From Darksidea phi (lineage: Eukaryota > Ascomycota > Dothideomycetes > Pleosporales > Lentitheciaceae), in assembly GCA_030770425.1 (NCBI GenBank), contig JASJFT010000009.1, positions 439,272 to 503,271 of the forward strand: a stretch of 64,000 nt of DNA, read 5' to 3'. Below the pieces are notes generated by a model. The model did not search any database, was not told where the DNA came from, and saw only the letters and a list, made by a program, of their open reading frames with translations. This document shows, piece after piece, positions 1 through 11,541 of this stretch. Every line of letters starts with the position of its first letter. Positions within the stretch are counted from its first letter, which is position 1. The translations under genes and the position numbers were made by a program.

Positions 1-851
1 TCAATATACGTCACACGCCACAACAAAGCCATTCACAAGCCACCACCCATTCCGTAGCTAGCGCAATGCGAGGCTGTAACTTGTGATGAAAGCACGCCCC
101 GTGGCTTGCAAGTAGCGAACAAAGCTACCACGCAATCGAGATGTCGAATACCGGTCAAGAATCCGGATGACCTCGTATTGTGTGGCTTGGACTATCTAGT
201 ACTCTCGGGGTGTACGGAGTATATACCCGGTATTACGAATTCCTACTGGCCCCTGCTCTGCCTCGTGTCGTTTTGGCCTGGCGTGTGCTTCCTGGGATTG
301 GGAGGTGCTTGGGCGTGCTTGGACTTCTTTGCTGTTTGCGGTGATGTTGAGGCAGTTTTTTGCTATCAGGCTAGCTCGTATAGATACCCCTGCATATACT
401 GCTCCTACACGTATATATAAGCAGCTCTCCTACGGAGCTATTGCGATCAACTCGGTTCTTCACATCTACGTCCCACAGTGATTTCACACTGTGATATTTG
501 GGAGTAGTTGTCTCTCTCAACATATCGCTTGCCATTTGAAACTTGGCTCCGCAGATGTGGTTGATGTATGCCAGCCTTGTTCGTGTGGGCATTGTGCTTC
601 TCGATGATATCGAACCCTCCTCAGTACCAGTATATTAGGGGAAACCAGTTCTCCCTGCTTTCAGAAAATCTCACGATGACAAGTACGCAGTCAGGTTGGT
701 TGAAGTAATTTGTGTCATTCGAGCTCATAATTAGGCCATCAATATGCATCAACACCATATGCACCCGCCCAAACGCCTCATTCCACCAAGCCCCAATGTC
801 ATGCATGCATTACACACAAGAAAAGAAAACAAGCACGGCACCCCAACCGGC
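1..851. other. Intergenic, downstream of the pepsin gene
   Basis: This stretch lies 3' of the minus-strand aspartic protease. Short reading frames exist on both strands, but none has recognisable motifs, a signal peptide or a plausible splice pattern. I see no tRNA, repeat or other feature in it. The window may cut a neighbouring gene to the left, but nothing here shows one. Confidence 0.5.
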
Positions 852-2352
852 TTAGATTCCTGGCTGGTCCGCAAAGCCGATCCTCTGAGGCGACGCAGCA
901 TCATGAACAACGTACTTGCTCTTCAGGAAAATATCGCCAAAGATGGAAAACCCAATACCATCATTCGTCTGGATTCCGCCAAAGCAAGTGGTACTGCCAG
1001 TCTGGACGGGCGCATAGTTGATATACTTCCCTGGAACGCGCTGCTTCACGCCCGCCAGCGTGAGGCTGAAATCCGGAGGTGTGGTAGAGCAAGGGAACAC
1101 GTAGCCGCCGTATGTGGCGCTGTTGGACGAGCCGGTGATTTTAGCGTAGTAAGCCTTGACGATTGCGGGGGGAAGGTAGAGGAGTGTGGTGCCTGTGTCA
1201 GCGATGCCGTTGATGGTGGTCTTGGTCTCGCTGCCAGTGCCGATCGTGTAGCCGGTGAAGTCGAATTGCCACCATCCCTGAGAAGTATCTACATTCACAT
1301 ACGTGATCTGTCCGGTGTACTTTGAGCTGTCGAGGAATCCGAAATCGTAGGTACCGGCGGCGTGGTACTTCATTGTCACTGCGAATAGCGGCTTGTCTAG
1401 CTGACTCTTCACGGTGTCGAACCACGTCTTCTGGGCGGTCGGGCGGACGGTGTTGAGCGAGCTGAAAGAGAGACCCAGGAGTCCATCTGTGTCGGTGTCT
1501 TGTTGGAAAGTAGCGGAGACAGAAGTAGCGGCCTCTACGGCTTGCGAGGTGGCTGTTACACCGCCAACGACTACCTTATCGGCGTAGACTTTTCCAGAGG
1601 CGCCTGAGCCATCGCCGTAAGAAATTTTCCAGGATGCGCCTTGGATTACTTTGGAGCTGTCGACTTTGTAGTAGTCGTGGCCTGAGAGTTGGGCGGAGGG
1701 CTGCAGTGAGGAAAAGACCCAGCTAAAGGGTTGTTAACAAGTGTGTTGTCCAATGAAGGCTGAAACAAGCGCTTGGAGTTTGGTGGGGTAGTGTATAGCC
1801 GTGAGAACTGCCGCGCTAAAATATATGTTGCCAAATACCCGCGCGAGATGAACTCGTGCGATGCAGCCCATCTATGTCGACATCCCCTAGAGAGAAACAA
1901 TTCGCCGCTTGAGTTTCAACGTCAGGATGCGGGGGGGGGCACGCTCCTTGGCAACGTCTAAACCGGCAATGGTGCGAAAGAAACTCGTATATCACTTACA
2001 GATCAGCACTGCCAGTGTCGAAATCCAGATGCACTGTCGTGCTTCCAAGCGTCACCGGACTCAAATATAGCGAGTCGTACGCATCGCCGGGCACTGCGGG
2101 TGCAGTACCATTCTCGCCAAAAGCAGAGACGTCGTCCTCCTTGGGGCCAATATCGGCCGCCTTCTGAATTTGCTCGGGAACAGCCTTGCCGAACTTGCGG
2201 AGCGTCTTAATAACTTCGGCAGGTCCGTTCTTGATGAAGACCTTGCGCTCGACTTGCTCGACTGTGAAGCCTCGTTTCTCAAGGGAGATTGGGTTGGCGA
2301 TGGCGGCGCTGGTAAGGGCAAGAGCCGCCGTGAGGGAAGCGAGAGAAGGCAT
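852..2352 (-). CDS. Secreted pepsin-like aspartic protease (family A1)
   Basis: Two exons, 2352..2000 and 1722..852, give 407 residues. Residues 1-20 form a signal peptide (hydrophobic [17 protein letters not shown]) followed by a propeptide with a KR site near residue 27. The first catalytic motif DTGSADLW starts at D112 and the second, [10 protein letters not shown], at D293; both aspartates are present. The flap region reads [10 protein letters not shown], and the C-terminus ends in the usual RIGFA. This matches fungal endothiapepsin/aspergillopepsin-type acid proteases that cut extracellular proteins at low pH. The join gat-ct|c-tgg restores DLW exactly. The intron (1999..1723) is 277 nt, far longer than its neighbours here, and sits inside the active-site motif. 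Substrate preference cannot be read from the sequence. Confidence 0.93.
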
Positions 2353-4454
2353 ACCGGATATACGGCCTCCGGTAGTCGCAGAAGAAGACTTGACGATGAG
2401 GGGAGAGGAAAGGGAAACGATGCCTCAGAGGAGACGTGCAACGGTGAGGATGAAGACTCCAGAAAGCGCGGGAACAGACATATCTTTATACGTACCGCGA
2501 CTTCCCTAGAGCACAGGCGTACGATGTATAGCACATAGCACATAGCACACTATGCCTGTCATACTCGTGCTCTGGGGCAGGTCCCGGGTGTCGCAATGCC
2601 CAGGCTGTATTGGGGGGCGATGACATCGCCAATCAAGTCTGCATCCACTCCATCCTCGTTTAATGCGAAGCCTTTCTTGGCAGGTACCTGAGAAGCTTGT
2701 CGGTGTACTGGTGGATCTATAGGATTGCATTAAAGCAACCTTCTGTTTTGGGACGTAGGCCGGAGCTGGCGTACCATATCCGAAGCTGGCAGTGCATGCT
2801 GAAACAGAACAGAACCAGAACAGGCTGTCGATTCCAGAGTACTGGCTACCCTATCCTGCACGGCCTTGGGAACCAAGATATAGATTGAGTACGTCCGGCG
2901 TGAGCAATTGGCCGACACGCGTGATTGAAGGGGTCGCGTGTAGCTCCCTAGTTCGGCGCGCGGACCGATGTCAATCCACAGGCTTGATCGCAGGGGCACA
3001 CCAGGTTGATATCTCGCGTTGCTCAGATCGTTGATTGGCGAGATGGGCAAATGAACAAGTGAAGAGCCAACTGTGCTGTTAGGGCGGCTGGAGATAAGCC
3101 CCAGTAGCGCCGTTCAGAAGCAAACTAGATTAGGAAGCTGCAGGAGGCGAGTGCGACCGGCCAGTCATGAGCAGTGGGGGTAGAGTCAAGCCTGGACCGT
3201 TGGCAAACGGCAGGCTTCACGATCCGAGAGCCACGGCCGCTGGTAGTTGCATTCACTTGGCGCTATACCAGAGCTGAATGGGTAGGTTGGGCCGGCAAGG
3301 CATTAACCCGGTAGTTAATGTTACCACATGAACAAACCGTGGCCAAACGGGGCGGAGGCGAGTGCGCATGAAGTTGCTAGCCGTGCCATCAACCAATGCC
3401 TCAATACTACCGCCTCGACCAGGACGCCAGAATCCTGACAGCACGCAGTGAGCGTGAGTGTGCCTCGGAACCCAGCACGCAAGGCACCATCTAAAAGGCG
3501 CGCTCGCACCGGACTTTGGCCAAGATAGATTAGGACACGGCGATCGGTACCGGCAATCGCGAATCAAAAGTCAAGGCGGCAAAAGGGCTGAGAGACCGAG
3601 GATCACAAGAACCGGGAAGATAAGACAGGCGGGGAGTGATGGGTTGTGGTTGAAGAAAGGTTGGACACGAGCGCGGAAACCCACTTGCGCTAGGCTAGTT
3701 TGGTCGTTGGGTTTCGTCTTCAACCGCGGCCCGGGACCGGCCAGTGCTGACCGTTGGCTCTCTTGAATGTAGGCGCGTATCAACTGTAGGGCCAACCACA
3801 CGATGACATGTCTTGCTCGCTCGCTTCCCGCGTCGTGCGTGGGAATCTGCATCGTGGATGGTTGCTTCAGACCTGCCTCTTCGGGTGGCCTTGGTGCTGA
3901 TCCGTCCCACCTGCTGGTTTACAAGCAAACGATCCTGGGTTCTGGACGATCGGGGATGGTGTCAAGCATTCGTCCAAGACTTTTTGGCATCGAAAAGCTT
4001 TGCGGCAGCGTTGGCGCTGTCTGACGATGCGTTTTGTTACAACCATCACACAGATACTCAAACTCAGACGTAAAGTTGCACGTGGTGGTAGTCAAGATAG
4101 CGCTGCTATCTGTGACATGTAAACACCTGAGCCTTCCCTCGGCGTACCTACGGAGCCAATGAGGCGTTTACCCCCAATCTCCCCGGGACTGGGACGGCCC
4201 AAAGTTGCTCGAAACATCGTGCGGATAATGCAATGACGACAACGCTCACCTGCTCGCCTTTTGCCATGAAAAGGAGAGCATATCGTTAATACTCTTACGG
4301 TTGCTCAGCATGCCCGAAGTCCGGAGTTACCGAAGTTGGCCCCATGATAGACTCTGCGCCTTATCCAACTTCCCAATCAGGTATTCTTATACCCAAGCAA
4401 TGCGAAAGGAGACACGGGTATGACCATAGAATATCTCCTCTCCATGCCGGCTTC
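2353..4454. other. Intergenic, 2.1 kb upstream of the pepsin gene
   Basis: This holds the promoter of the protease and the 3' flank of DBP6. A 7-bp unit TAGCACA is repeated three times at 2529..2549. Several 60-120 codon frames overlap each other on both strands without recognisable motifs, and I treat them as chance. No RNA gene was seen. Confidence 0.5.
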
Positions 4455-6651
4455 CTAGGCGGCAGCCACTGGACCCACAACGGCTTGTTGGAGCTCCGCG
4501 AGAGCCTCGTCGTAGGCCTTCTTCTTGTCGGAGGTGACATTACCCTCCTTCCAGTCTACGCGCTTCACCTTCTTACCACCCCTGCGTATATTCTCACCCC
4601 TCGCCAGTTGTTTCCAGAACCAAGCAGCCTCAGTTTTCGTGAATAAAGTCCAAGCCTCGCCTGCCTTGTTGGCGCGCGCTGTGCGACCCACGCGGTGCAC
4701 ATAACTAGTGACGCTTGGTGGAATGTCGTAGTTCACGACGTGTGAAATATCGGGGATGTCCAATCCACGCGATGCAGCATCGGATGCAACCAAAATCTTG
4801 ATGGATCCGGAGCTGAACAATTTCAACAGCTTCTTTGACGCTTTGGCTGTGGATGAAGGTGTCATTGTCTTGAGGTAGTCTTTAAGCGATGGCTCCAGGA
4901 TAGAAAGGAGGTGCGACAACCGGGAAGCGCTCTCGTTACTCTTCGTGAACACCAGCACACGACTCCTATGTTCCGCAATCGACCTAGTGCCAATCGGTTT
5001 TGAGGAGTCGGACAAGTCTTTCTCTTCTTCGATCGGTTTGAATGCGTGATTCAGAAGCAGGTACAGTAGATACAGCGGCTTCTGCTGGCCGTCACCGACC
5101 GGTATTGCGAATTCATCGAGTGTGGAGGGTAGTTCGAAGACGTCTCCGTCCATCGTAACACCCTGTTCTTCTCTGGGTTCCTCTTGTACGGAAACCAGTC
5201 TGGGCCTATTCAATCTCAGTGTTCCCAACTTTGTCAGATCCTTTTCCATAGTCGCGCTGAGCACGACCTTTGTAAGTTGTCTAGGCGCGAGCAGAGCACC
5301 CCCCCACGCCGAGCCTTGTATTTCCTTCCGGATACGTTCCTGCGCATTCATGTAGTCTTCGGGGGTCTCGCCGTGCAGGGCATCCATGAGTACAGTAGCC
5401 CATCCTTGGAAGTCTTGATTCAGTAGCTCATCAGCCTCGTCGATGACTAACCATTTTACAGAGCGTAACAGGAATCCGGTGGTGGCTTCAATATGCTCGA
5501 CCAATCTTCCAGGAGTACAGATTAGGATATCGACGCCAGAGTCGTATCGAGGGACATGGTCGATAGGCATGCTCATCAGATCATCGATCATACCATGTTC
5601 GACGTATCCGGACTCTAGCTGCTGCGTCGCCCTCCTATGCAAGTCCTGTGCTCTTTTCGGGTCATACTGTGCCCGCAGCTTAACGAGCTGTTTCTGCTCC
5701 GTAGCGAACGGGACATTGCCCACCGCGGTTGCTACCTTGATCTTTGTTCCAGCGCATAATTCCTCGGCGACTTGGAGAGCTTGGTCGACCAATTTACGAG
5801 TCGGTACCACGATGATCGCAGAGAGCACAGGCGTAACTCTGTCCTTCATCGCCTCGATGATAGGCAATAGATACGCGAGCGTTTTGCCGGAGCCAGTCCT
5901 TGCAGACACGCAGATGTCACCGAGGTGCTGTTCGTATCCCGGGTGGAGCATGGGCAAAAGTGCGGACTGTACCGCCAACGCATCTGTGTAGCCCTGCTTT
6001 TCCAGTTTTTTTAAGAAAAAAGCCTGTACTCCCAGCTCGTCAAAAGGCACACGCTTCGAGGCTTCGACGGTAACGGGCTGTGCGAGCCAGGCTGGCAAAA
6101 CCGAAAAGGTAGGCCCGAAGTCAGGATCGGGGACAATTGCGGGTTGAGGCAGAGGCTCTAGGTCTACCCGATGTCAGTATGACGATACCTGAGTGTTTTC
6201 GCTGTGCCTTACCGCGAAGCACCCGCTCCTCTCCTGCTGGCACATCCGACTCTTCTCCGGCATCCTGACGTTTGTGCACAAGTTCCTGAGCTTTCCTGGA
6301 TACCTTCTCGAACTTTGACAATATCGATTTGTGTTTCTTTGGGATCGCCTCGGGCTCTTCGTCGGCATCATCCGCGATTGACTCCCGCTTCCGCTTCTTG
6401 GGCTTCTTGGGCTCCTTGGTCTGTTTTGTAGATTCGCCCGCCACATCCTCCGGCCCCAGTTTTTTCACATCCTGAGCCGCCTCCGGCTCCTCTATGCCTT
6501 GAGCAAGCCCATGATCCCGCCGCTTCTTCGACTTCTTTTCTTTCTTCGCTTGTGCCAGCTTCGGTGACGATGCGGGTTCGGGGCTCGACGAGGCATGCTT
6601 CTTGGTCGCGGGGTTCGGCGGTACGAATCTAGAGTATATTGGAGCTGGCAT
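4455..6651 (-). CDS. DBP6: DEAD-box ATP-dependent RNA helicase DBP6 (DDX51 family)
   Basis: Exons 6651..6213 and 6163..4455 encode 715 residues. Residues 1-147 are a charged KK/KR-rich nucleolar-type region. The helicase core follows: SARTGSGKT (233-241), CTPGRL (about 361-366), DEAD (388-391), SAT (449-451), ASRGLDI (about 609) and HRVGRTAR (637-644). The stretch GYEQHLGDICVSARTGSGKT and the insertion between motifs I and II are characteristic of Dbp6/DDX51, which acts in early 60S ribosomal subunit assembly in the nucleolus. The intron (6212..6164, 49 nt) joins codons to give RDLEPLPQP. The start chosen, MPAPIYSRFVPP, matches the family's conserved N-terminus; an in-frame ATG further upstream (6939) would cross the divergent GPI3 promoter and is unlikely. 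Confidence 0.94.
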
Positions 6652-6882
6652 GGCGAAACGTGTGCTGCCTAGTGTAGTCGTAACGGTGCAGTCTCGATCT
6701 CGAAGAAATTCGGAAATGCCAAGATTTCGCCGGAGGTGGAAACGCCGACCGCCAATGACAATGATACGTGGGGCGTGAGCTTCGTCGCAACTCTCTCCAT
6801 GATTGTATGTCGAGGACTCTTTGAGCTGCCATGAATTTAAACGTTGCTCACACTCGAGGCCACAGTCCTTGGAACCAGCACA
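6652..6882. promoter_or_regulatory. Shared divergent promoter of DBP6 and GPI3
   Basis: Only 231 bp separate the two start codons, so both 5' UTRs and core promoters must lie here. One gene serves ribosome assembly and the other GPI anchor synthesis. I see no diagnostic TATA or factor site. Confidence 0.6.
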
Positions 6883-8632
6883 ATGCCCTACAGTATCGCG
6901 TACGTTCTCCGAATATGGGTTTGTTGTCTTCAAGCTCACAGTATGTAGTATGGTTAGCGATAATTTCTATCCGCAGCCTGGTACGCTACGCTCCTGTGTC
7001 GGATCATGTCATATTCTCATAGTTTCCAGGCGGTGTGGAAAGCCATATGTACCAGCTCGCAAGTGTAAGCGCTTAGCCTGTAAACCGTACCAATTCCTCT
7101 AGCTCCCACACTCATTCACCCAGAAACTCATCAATCGCGGCCACAAAGTCATAATCATCACGCACGCATACGAAGGTCGAACCGGTGTCCGCTACCTCAC
7201 CAATGGCATCAAGGCCTACCACGTTCCGTTCTGGACCATCTACCGCGAGACCACCTTCCCGACCGTCTTCTCCTTCTTCCCCATCTTCAGGAACATCGTC
7301 ATCCGCGAGCAGATCGAGATTGTCCACGGTCATGCCAGTATCAGTAATCTGTGCAATGAGTCTATACTACATGCACGGACCATGGGGCTGAGGACGGTAT
7401 TCACGGATCATAGTCTATTTGGATTCGCGGACGCTGGGAGTATTTTGACAAATAAGCTCTTGAAGTTTACGCTGAGCGATGTGGACCATTGTATCTGTGT
7501 GAGCCATACTTGGTATATACCCTCACCGAATTCGAGAACATGGTTACTGATAGTTAGAAGCAAGGAAAACACAGTCCTACGAGCCTCCCTCGACCCCTCG
7601 CTCGTCTCCGTCATTCCCAACGCCGTCGTAGCAGAAAACTTTCGCCCGTTATCCCATACAGAAAACACCCATCACAATGGCACACCAGGCCCTCCCCGAC
7701 CTCTAGGCCCTCATGAAATCATAACCATCGTCGTCATTTCTCGGTTGTATTACAACAAAGGTATCGACCTGCTCATCGCAGCCATTCCCCGCATCCTCGC
7801 TATAGACTCCAACGTCCGCTTCCTCATTGCCGGCAGTGGCCCCAAAGCAATCGACCTCGAGCAAATGATCGAACGGAACGTCCTTCAAGAAAAAGTGCTC
7901 TTGTTGGGTCCAGTGCGGCACGAGGAAGTAAGAGATGTTATGGTACAAGGCCACATCTATCTTCACCCGTCTCTCACCGAAGCCTTCGGGACCGTCATCG
8001 TTGAGGCCGCATCGTGCGGTCTATACGTAGTAAGCACGCGTGTAGGCGGCATCCCTGAAGTTCTACCCAGCCACATGACTGAATTCGCGGCACCAGAGGA
8101 AGACGACCTCGCCGCTGCTACCGGACGCGCCATTGCAAAATTGCGAGAAGGAAAAGTACGAACGGACCTCTTCCACAGTCAGGTCAAGCAGATGTACTCG
8201 TGGACCGACGTCGCCCAACGTACCGAGAGAGTATACGATGGCATCAGCGGTGCATTGAGCTACGATGAATTCTATCAAGACGCCGGCACTGGGGGCACTG
8301 CGCGGGGACGTGCGGGGGTGAGGAGCTTTGCGCTTATCGATCGGTTGAAGAGGTATTACGGATGCGGTATTTGGGCTGGCAAGCTGTTTTGCATGTGTGC
8401 CGTGGTGGATTATTTGCTGTATATTTTTCTTGAGATCTTTGCGCCAAGAGAGCGTATCGACATATGCAAAAACTGGCCCAGGAAGGTGTTCACGCAAGAG
8501 GAGAGAAAGAGGAAGGAGGTGGACCCGACGATGGTAAAGGATATAGGTGGAGCCGCTAAGAAGAAGAATTCTCGGCATCGGAGGGAAAGAAATGAAATGC
8601 TGGATGAGAGCTGGCCAGCAGCACCATATTAG
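6883..8632 (+). CDS. GPI3: GPI3/PIG-A, catalytic subunit of GPI-GlcNAc transferase
   Basis: Five exons (6883..6899, 6949..6980, 7030..7064, 7124..7512, 7561..8632) encode 514 residues. The start MPYSIAMVSDNFYPQPGGVE and the later SKENTVLRAS-like region (here CKENTVLRAS), PNAV, and HPSLTEAFG...EAASCG are hallmarks of the GT4-family PIG-A/Gpi3 protein. It transfers GlcNAc from UDP-GlcNAc to phosphatidylinositol at the cytosolic face of the ER, the first step of GPI anchor synthesis. A hydrophobic segment near the C-terminus (CAVVDYLLYIFLEIF) is the expected ER membrane anchor. Three tiny 5' exons of 17, 32 and 35 nt are needed for the N-terminus. Intron 4 (7513..7560) is 48 nt, stop-free and in frame, so an intronless reading would wrongly insert 16 residues after CVSHT. 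Confidence 0.95.
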
Positions 8633-8914
8633 AACGACTAGCGATGATACCCAGTGCACGGGGAACCTTGGAGAGTTTCGAAATATTATTATGATTTACC
8701 CTAATGTTTCTTCGCCCGAGCCGGGCTCTGGACCTGAAACGAATCGTCGAAAAGGTATCAAGCTATATACTAGCCCACAGCGAGTAGGCCTATCCACGAA
8801 AATTCCGGAAACGCCGATAAATGCTCTGTACAGAAGGTTCATCTCACCGCAACAGCTATCTACCCCCGGCGACTTCTAGCCCCACCGATGCATAACATCA
8901 GTACAGGAAGCAAC

Positions 8915-9687
8915 CTACTTCCAGAACCAATATTGTGTGGCATAGTGCACCTCAAACGTCGGCTTCATGTTCTCGCATGTCTTGGGCGCCGCGCCACCTG
9001 CAGTCTCGACGCGATAAACCTCCTTGTAATCACCCTCAACACCGACCAGCTTCAACCACAAGACGCTGCCCATGTTATTCGGGCCCTTGCTCGCGGATCC
9101 CGGTGCTGTTGAGTTGGCCACGGCCTTCGCCTTCACATATCCATAGTTCACCTTGTCGGTGGCGAGCTTGAATAGCGGGACTCCGGTCTCGGTGAACTCG
9201 TGGTGGCCGGACTCGAGGACGGCAGCGACGTCGGGGCGGGGCGGTGGGTCCATCATGGCAATGTGCACCATATCGGCGAGGACGGGGGGTGCGCGTACAG
9301 CGAGGCAGGTCATGTTGTAGAGAGTTGCCATGGCGCCGATGGCCTTGGGTGCCGTGGCGGAGGTTGAGTCTGCGCAGGTGTAGTTCTGGGTTCCGCGGCC
9401 AACGGCTACGTGGGCGAGTTTGAGGCCTGCTGAGGGACCTGGGAGACCTTGTGGCGCTGTGGAGGAGGTGGTTAGTCGCGTGCAATGCGATTTGGGGCAG
9501 GATGAAGTAGCTTACCCTCCGGCATCTTAGCAAAGGTCATATCACAGTTGCCATCGAGCAGAGTCGACGTTTCATCCTTGCTGAGCTGGCGCTTGCCCAA
9601 ATGGACGATATTGGAGCCAGTCGGAGCAGCCAAAAGAGCGGTAGGCGCGAGCGTCAGGAGCAGGGTGATGGGGGTGTTGAAGAGCAT
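8915..9687 (-). CDS. Secreted DUF3455-family protein
   Basis: Exons 9687..9516 and 9456..8915 encode 237 residues. The N-terminus MLFNTPITLLLTLAPTALLA is a clear signal peptide, followed by a KR pair near residue 33. The mature part contains GLKLAHVAVGRGTQNYTC, and later GSVLWLKLVG and TFEVHYATQYWFW, typical of the DUF3455 family of small extracellular fungal and bacterial proteins. Database entries sometimes call these 'malate dehydrogenase', but no NAD-binding fold is visible and I do not support that name. The 59-nt intron joins to give MPEAPQGLPG. Function is unknown. The gene converges with GPI3, with 282 bp between the two stop codons. Confidence 0.85.
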
Positions 9688-11541
9688 TTTCGGGATGCGG
9701 TTGACGAAGCTTTTGAGAGGCTTTGGCGAGATGCTGTTCGGTCGGGGGGGTTGAGCGGGTAGGGGTGTGGAGGTGAAGTAGGCAGGAGGAGGTATTATAA
9801 GCCGACAGTTCCGGTGAAGGTGACGATTTTTTGACTCTTTTTTTTTCACGACCAGAGACGCGCCTTCCTTTCGAGCAAAGAGCAAAAAGACGGAAAAAAA
9901 TGGACGAAGTAAACAAAGTCGTAGAGATCACAGATCCCTTTCTCAAAAAACGAAATATTAAAATCCCAAAAAGAGGCAAAAGAAACTGTGAACTCTCAAC
10001 CGCAGGCTGTGTGGACGAAGCTGAGATTTAAAAACGGTCTTCGGAAGCCCTTGACCACGATACATATATACATCTCCCCTCCCCCTCCAGCCATAAATCT
10101 ATTAGATCTAGGAGGTTGGTCGCGGGCGCCAGCGCGGCCCTCAAAATAGCCACAAACAGCCTTCATTGGCTGTGCTAAGCTCCACGCATCCAATGGCCAG
10201 GCCCGAGCGCTAACGCGTGCAGGGGGAGATTTGCGAGGATCAAGGTCAGAAGGGGAATGGTCCCCGCTTGCAAAACGCCCTTAAAATAACTGTTTGGGTT
10301 GCCGAGTGCGGGTTAAGGTGCTGATTGGCGTGCTCGGGTGTTAAGGTTCCGAGGGTGTTTGGTGGCACGCAATGAGCGGGTTAGTGGTTTTCGTAGTGGC
10401 TTGCCCAGGGCGTCGACGGTGATGAGGACGGTGATGAGGAGGCGGTGTGGGCTGGCACAACGAAGAAGAGCGTCGCGTTTCGCTGTCGTGCGAGGGAGAG
10501 AAAGCCTGTTCTAGAAGAGCAAACAAGCCATTGCCTCCGGGGTTCTTCTCAGGAGAAACCGATCCCAAGCCCATCTGCCAATCTCCCTTCTAGAACAGAA
10601 ACGACACCAAGTTCTCGCCTCTCTTCTCTTCTCCACCAGGACGCGCAACCGCTCGTCCAGGATTCTCCAACCAGCCCGCAGAGCCGCCCGCAGAGCCGCC
10701 CGCACGACATCCGCACGACATTCGCAAAGGAAAAGCACCATAATTTCCCATCCTTGCACATTAACCTAGCTTCCACTTCCAGAAAGGTGCATATCCCGCC
10801 TTAATATAACCCTTCCGGGATCGTGGCGTGCAGCCAGGATGAAGGGATTGCGTGTTAATATCGCTACATTGAGCGCGTGTGCTCGGAGCCAATCAAGCGG
10901 CATGCAGGTGCGGGTAAGCGCTTGTCAACCGCTATTGCCTTGTCTTGTGCAAGCATTACACGTGGCTGCGAAGTCCGAGTAGGCAGAGGAGAGCGATGAA
11001 TGGCGAAGGTAGAAGGTAGCCTATGTAGCGTTCGTTTTCCTTGCAGCTGGGTGGCGAGATGTCGAGGTGGAACCGCTTGCTTGTTTGTTTGACGAATGGC
11101 TCTACCCAACCACCACCGTTGAGGAGCTTGCGCGAGATAGCGCTGCAGGCAGTCTACTCGGTCGCTGGGGATGCGAGGTTGAGGAGTTAGATTAGTTGCA
11201 GCGGATGTCCCTCCTCCCGCAGCCCAAAATACTTCACTTCGGTAATAAACCATACGACTGGCGACAGTGAGCCAAGGTGCCCACTAAACATGGAAAAAAC
11301 TTTCTGCCCTTGTTGACTTCGGTGCTACGCGAAACTCGCTTTCTGCAGACTCAATTGAGCGAAGTTCGGGACACTCATGCCGCATCGCATCTGGATGCAT
11401 TCCGGAAAGTATGTAATATGGGTCAGGACCGGCACTTAGAAGCCTGCATGTGAGAGCGCATCCGGAAATACCCACTTGGCCCTTGGCAAGCGTATGATTT
11501 GGTAAGGATATATACATGGCGGGTAGGAGGCGCAAGTGACA
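9688..11541. other. Intergenic, 1.85 kb
   Basis: This region lies upstream of the DUF3455 gene and downstream of the dehydrogenase. It contains a pyrimidine-rich stretch near 10075-10090 and small direct repeats (GGTGATGAGGA twice near 10418-10441; CGCAGAGCCGCC twice near 10677-10700). A 119-codon frame at 10445..10804 has no recognisable family, signal or splice context and I regard it as doubtful. No RNA gene was seen. Confidence 0.45.

Noticed and set aside
744..1325. Plus-strand open frame of 193 codons
   Set aside because: It lies antisense to the pepsin coding exon, whose protein is unmistakable, and has no motifs of its own.
5443..5991. Plus-strand open frame of 182 codons
   Set aside because: It is antisense to the helicase core of DBP6 and reflects codon composition of that gene.
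8915..9687. Naming the DUF3455 protein a malate dehydrogenase
   Set aside because: The protein is short, secreted and lacks any nucleotide-binding motif; the name seems to be a propagated database error.
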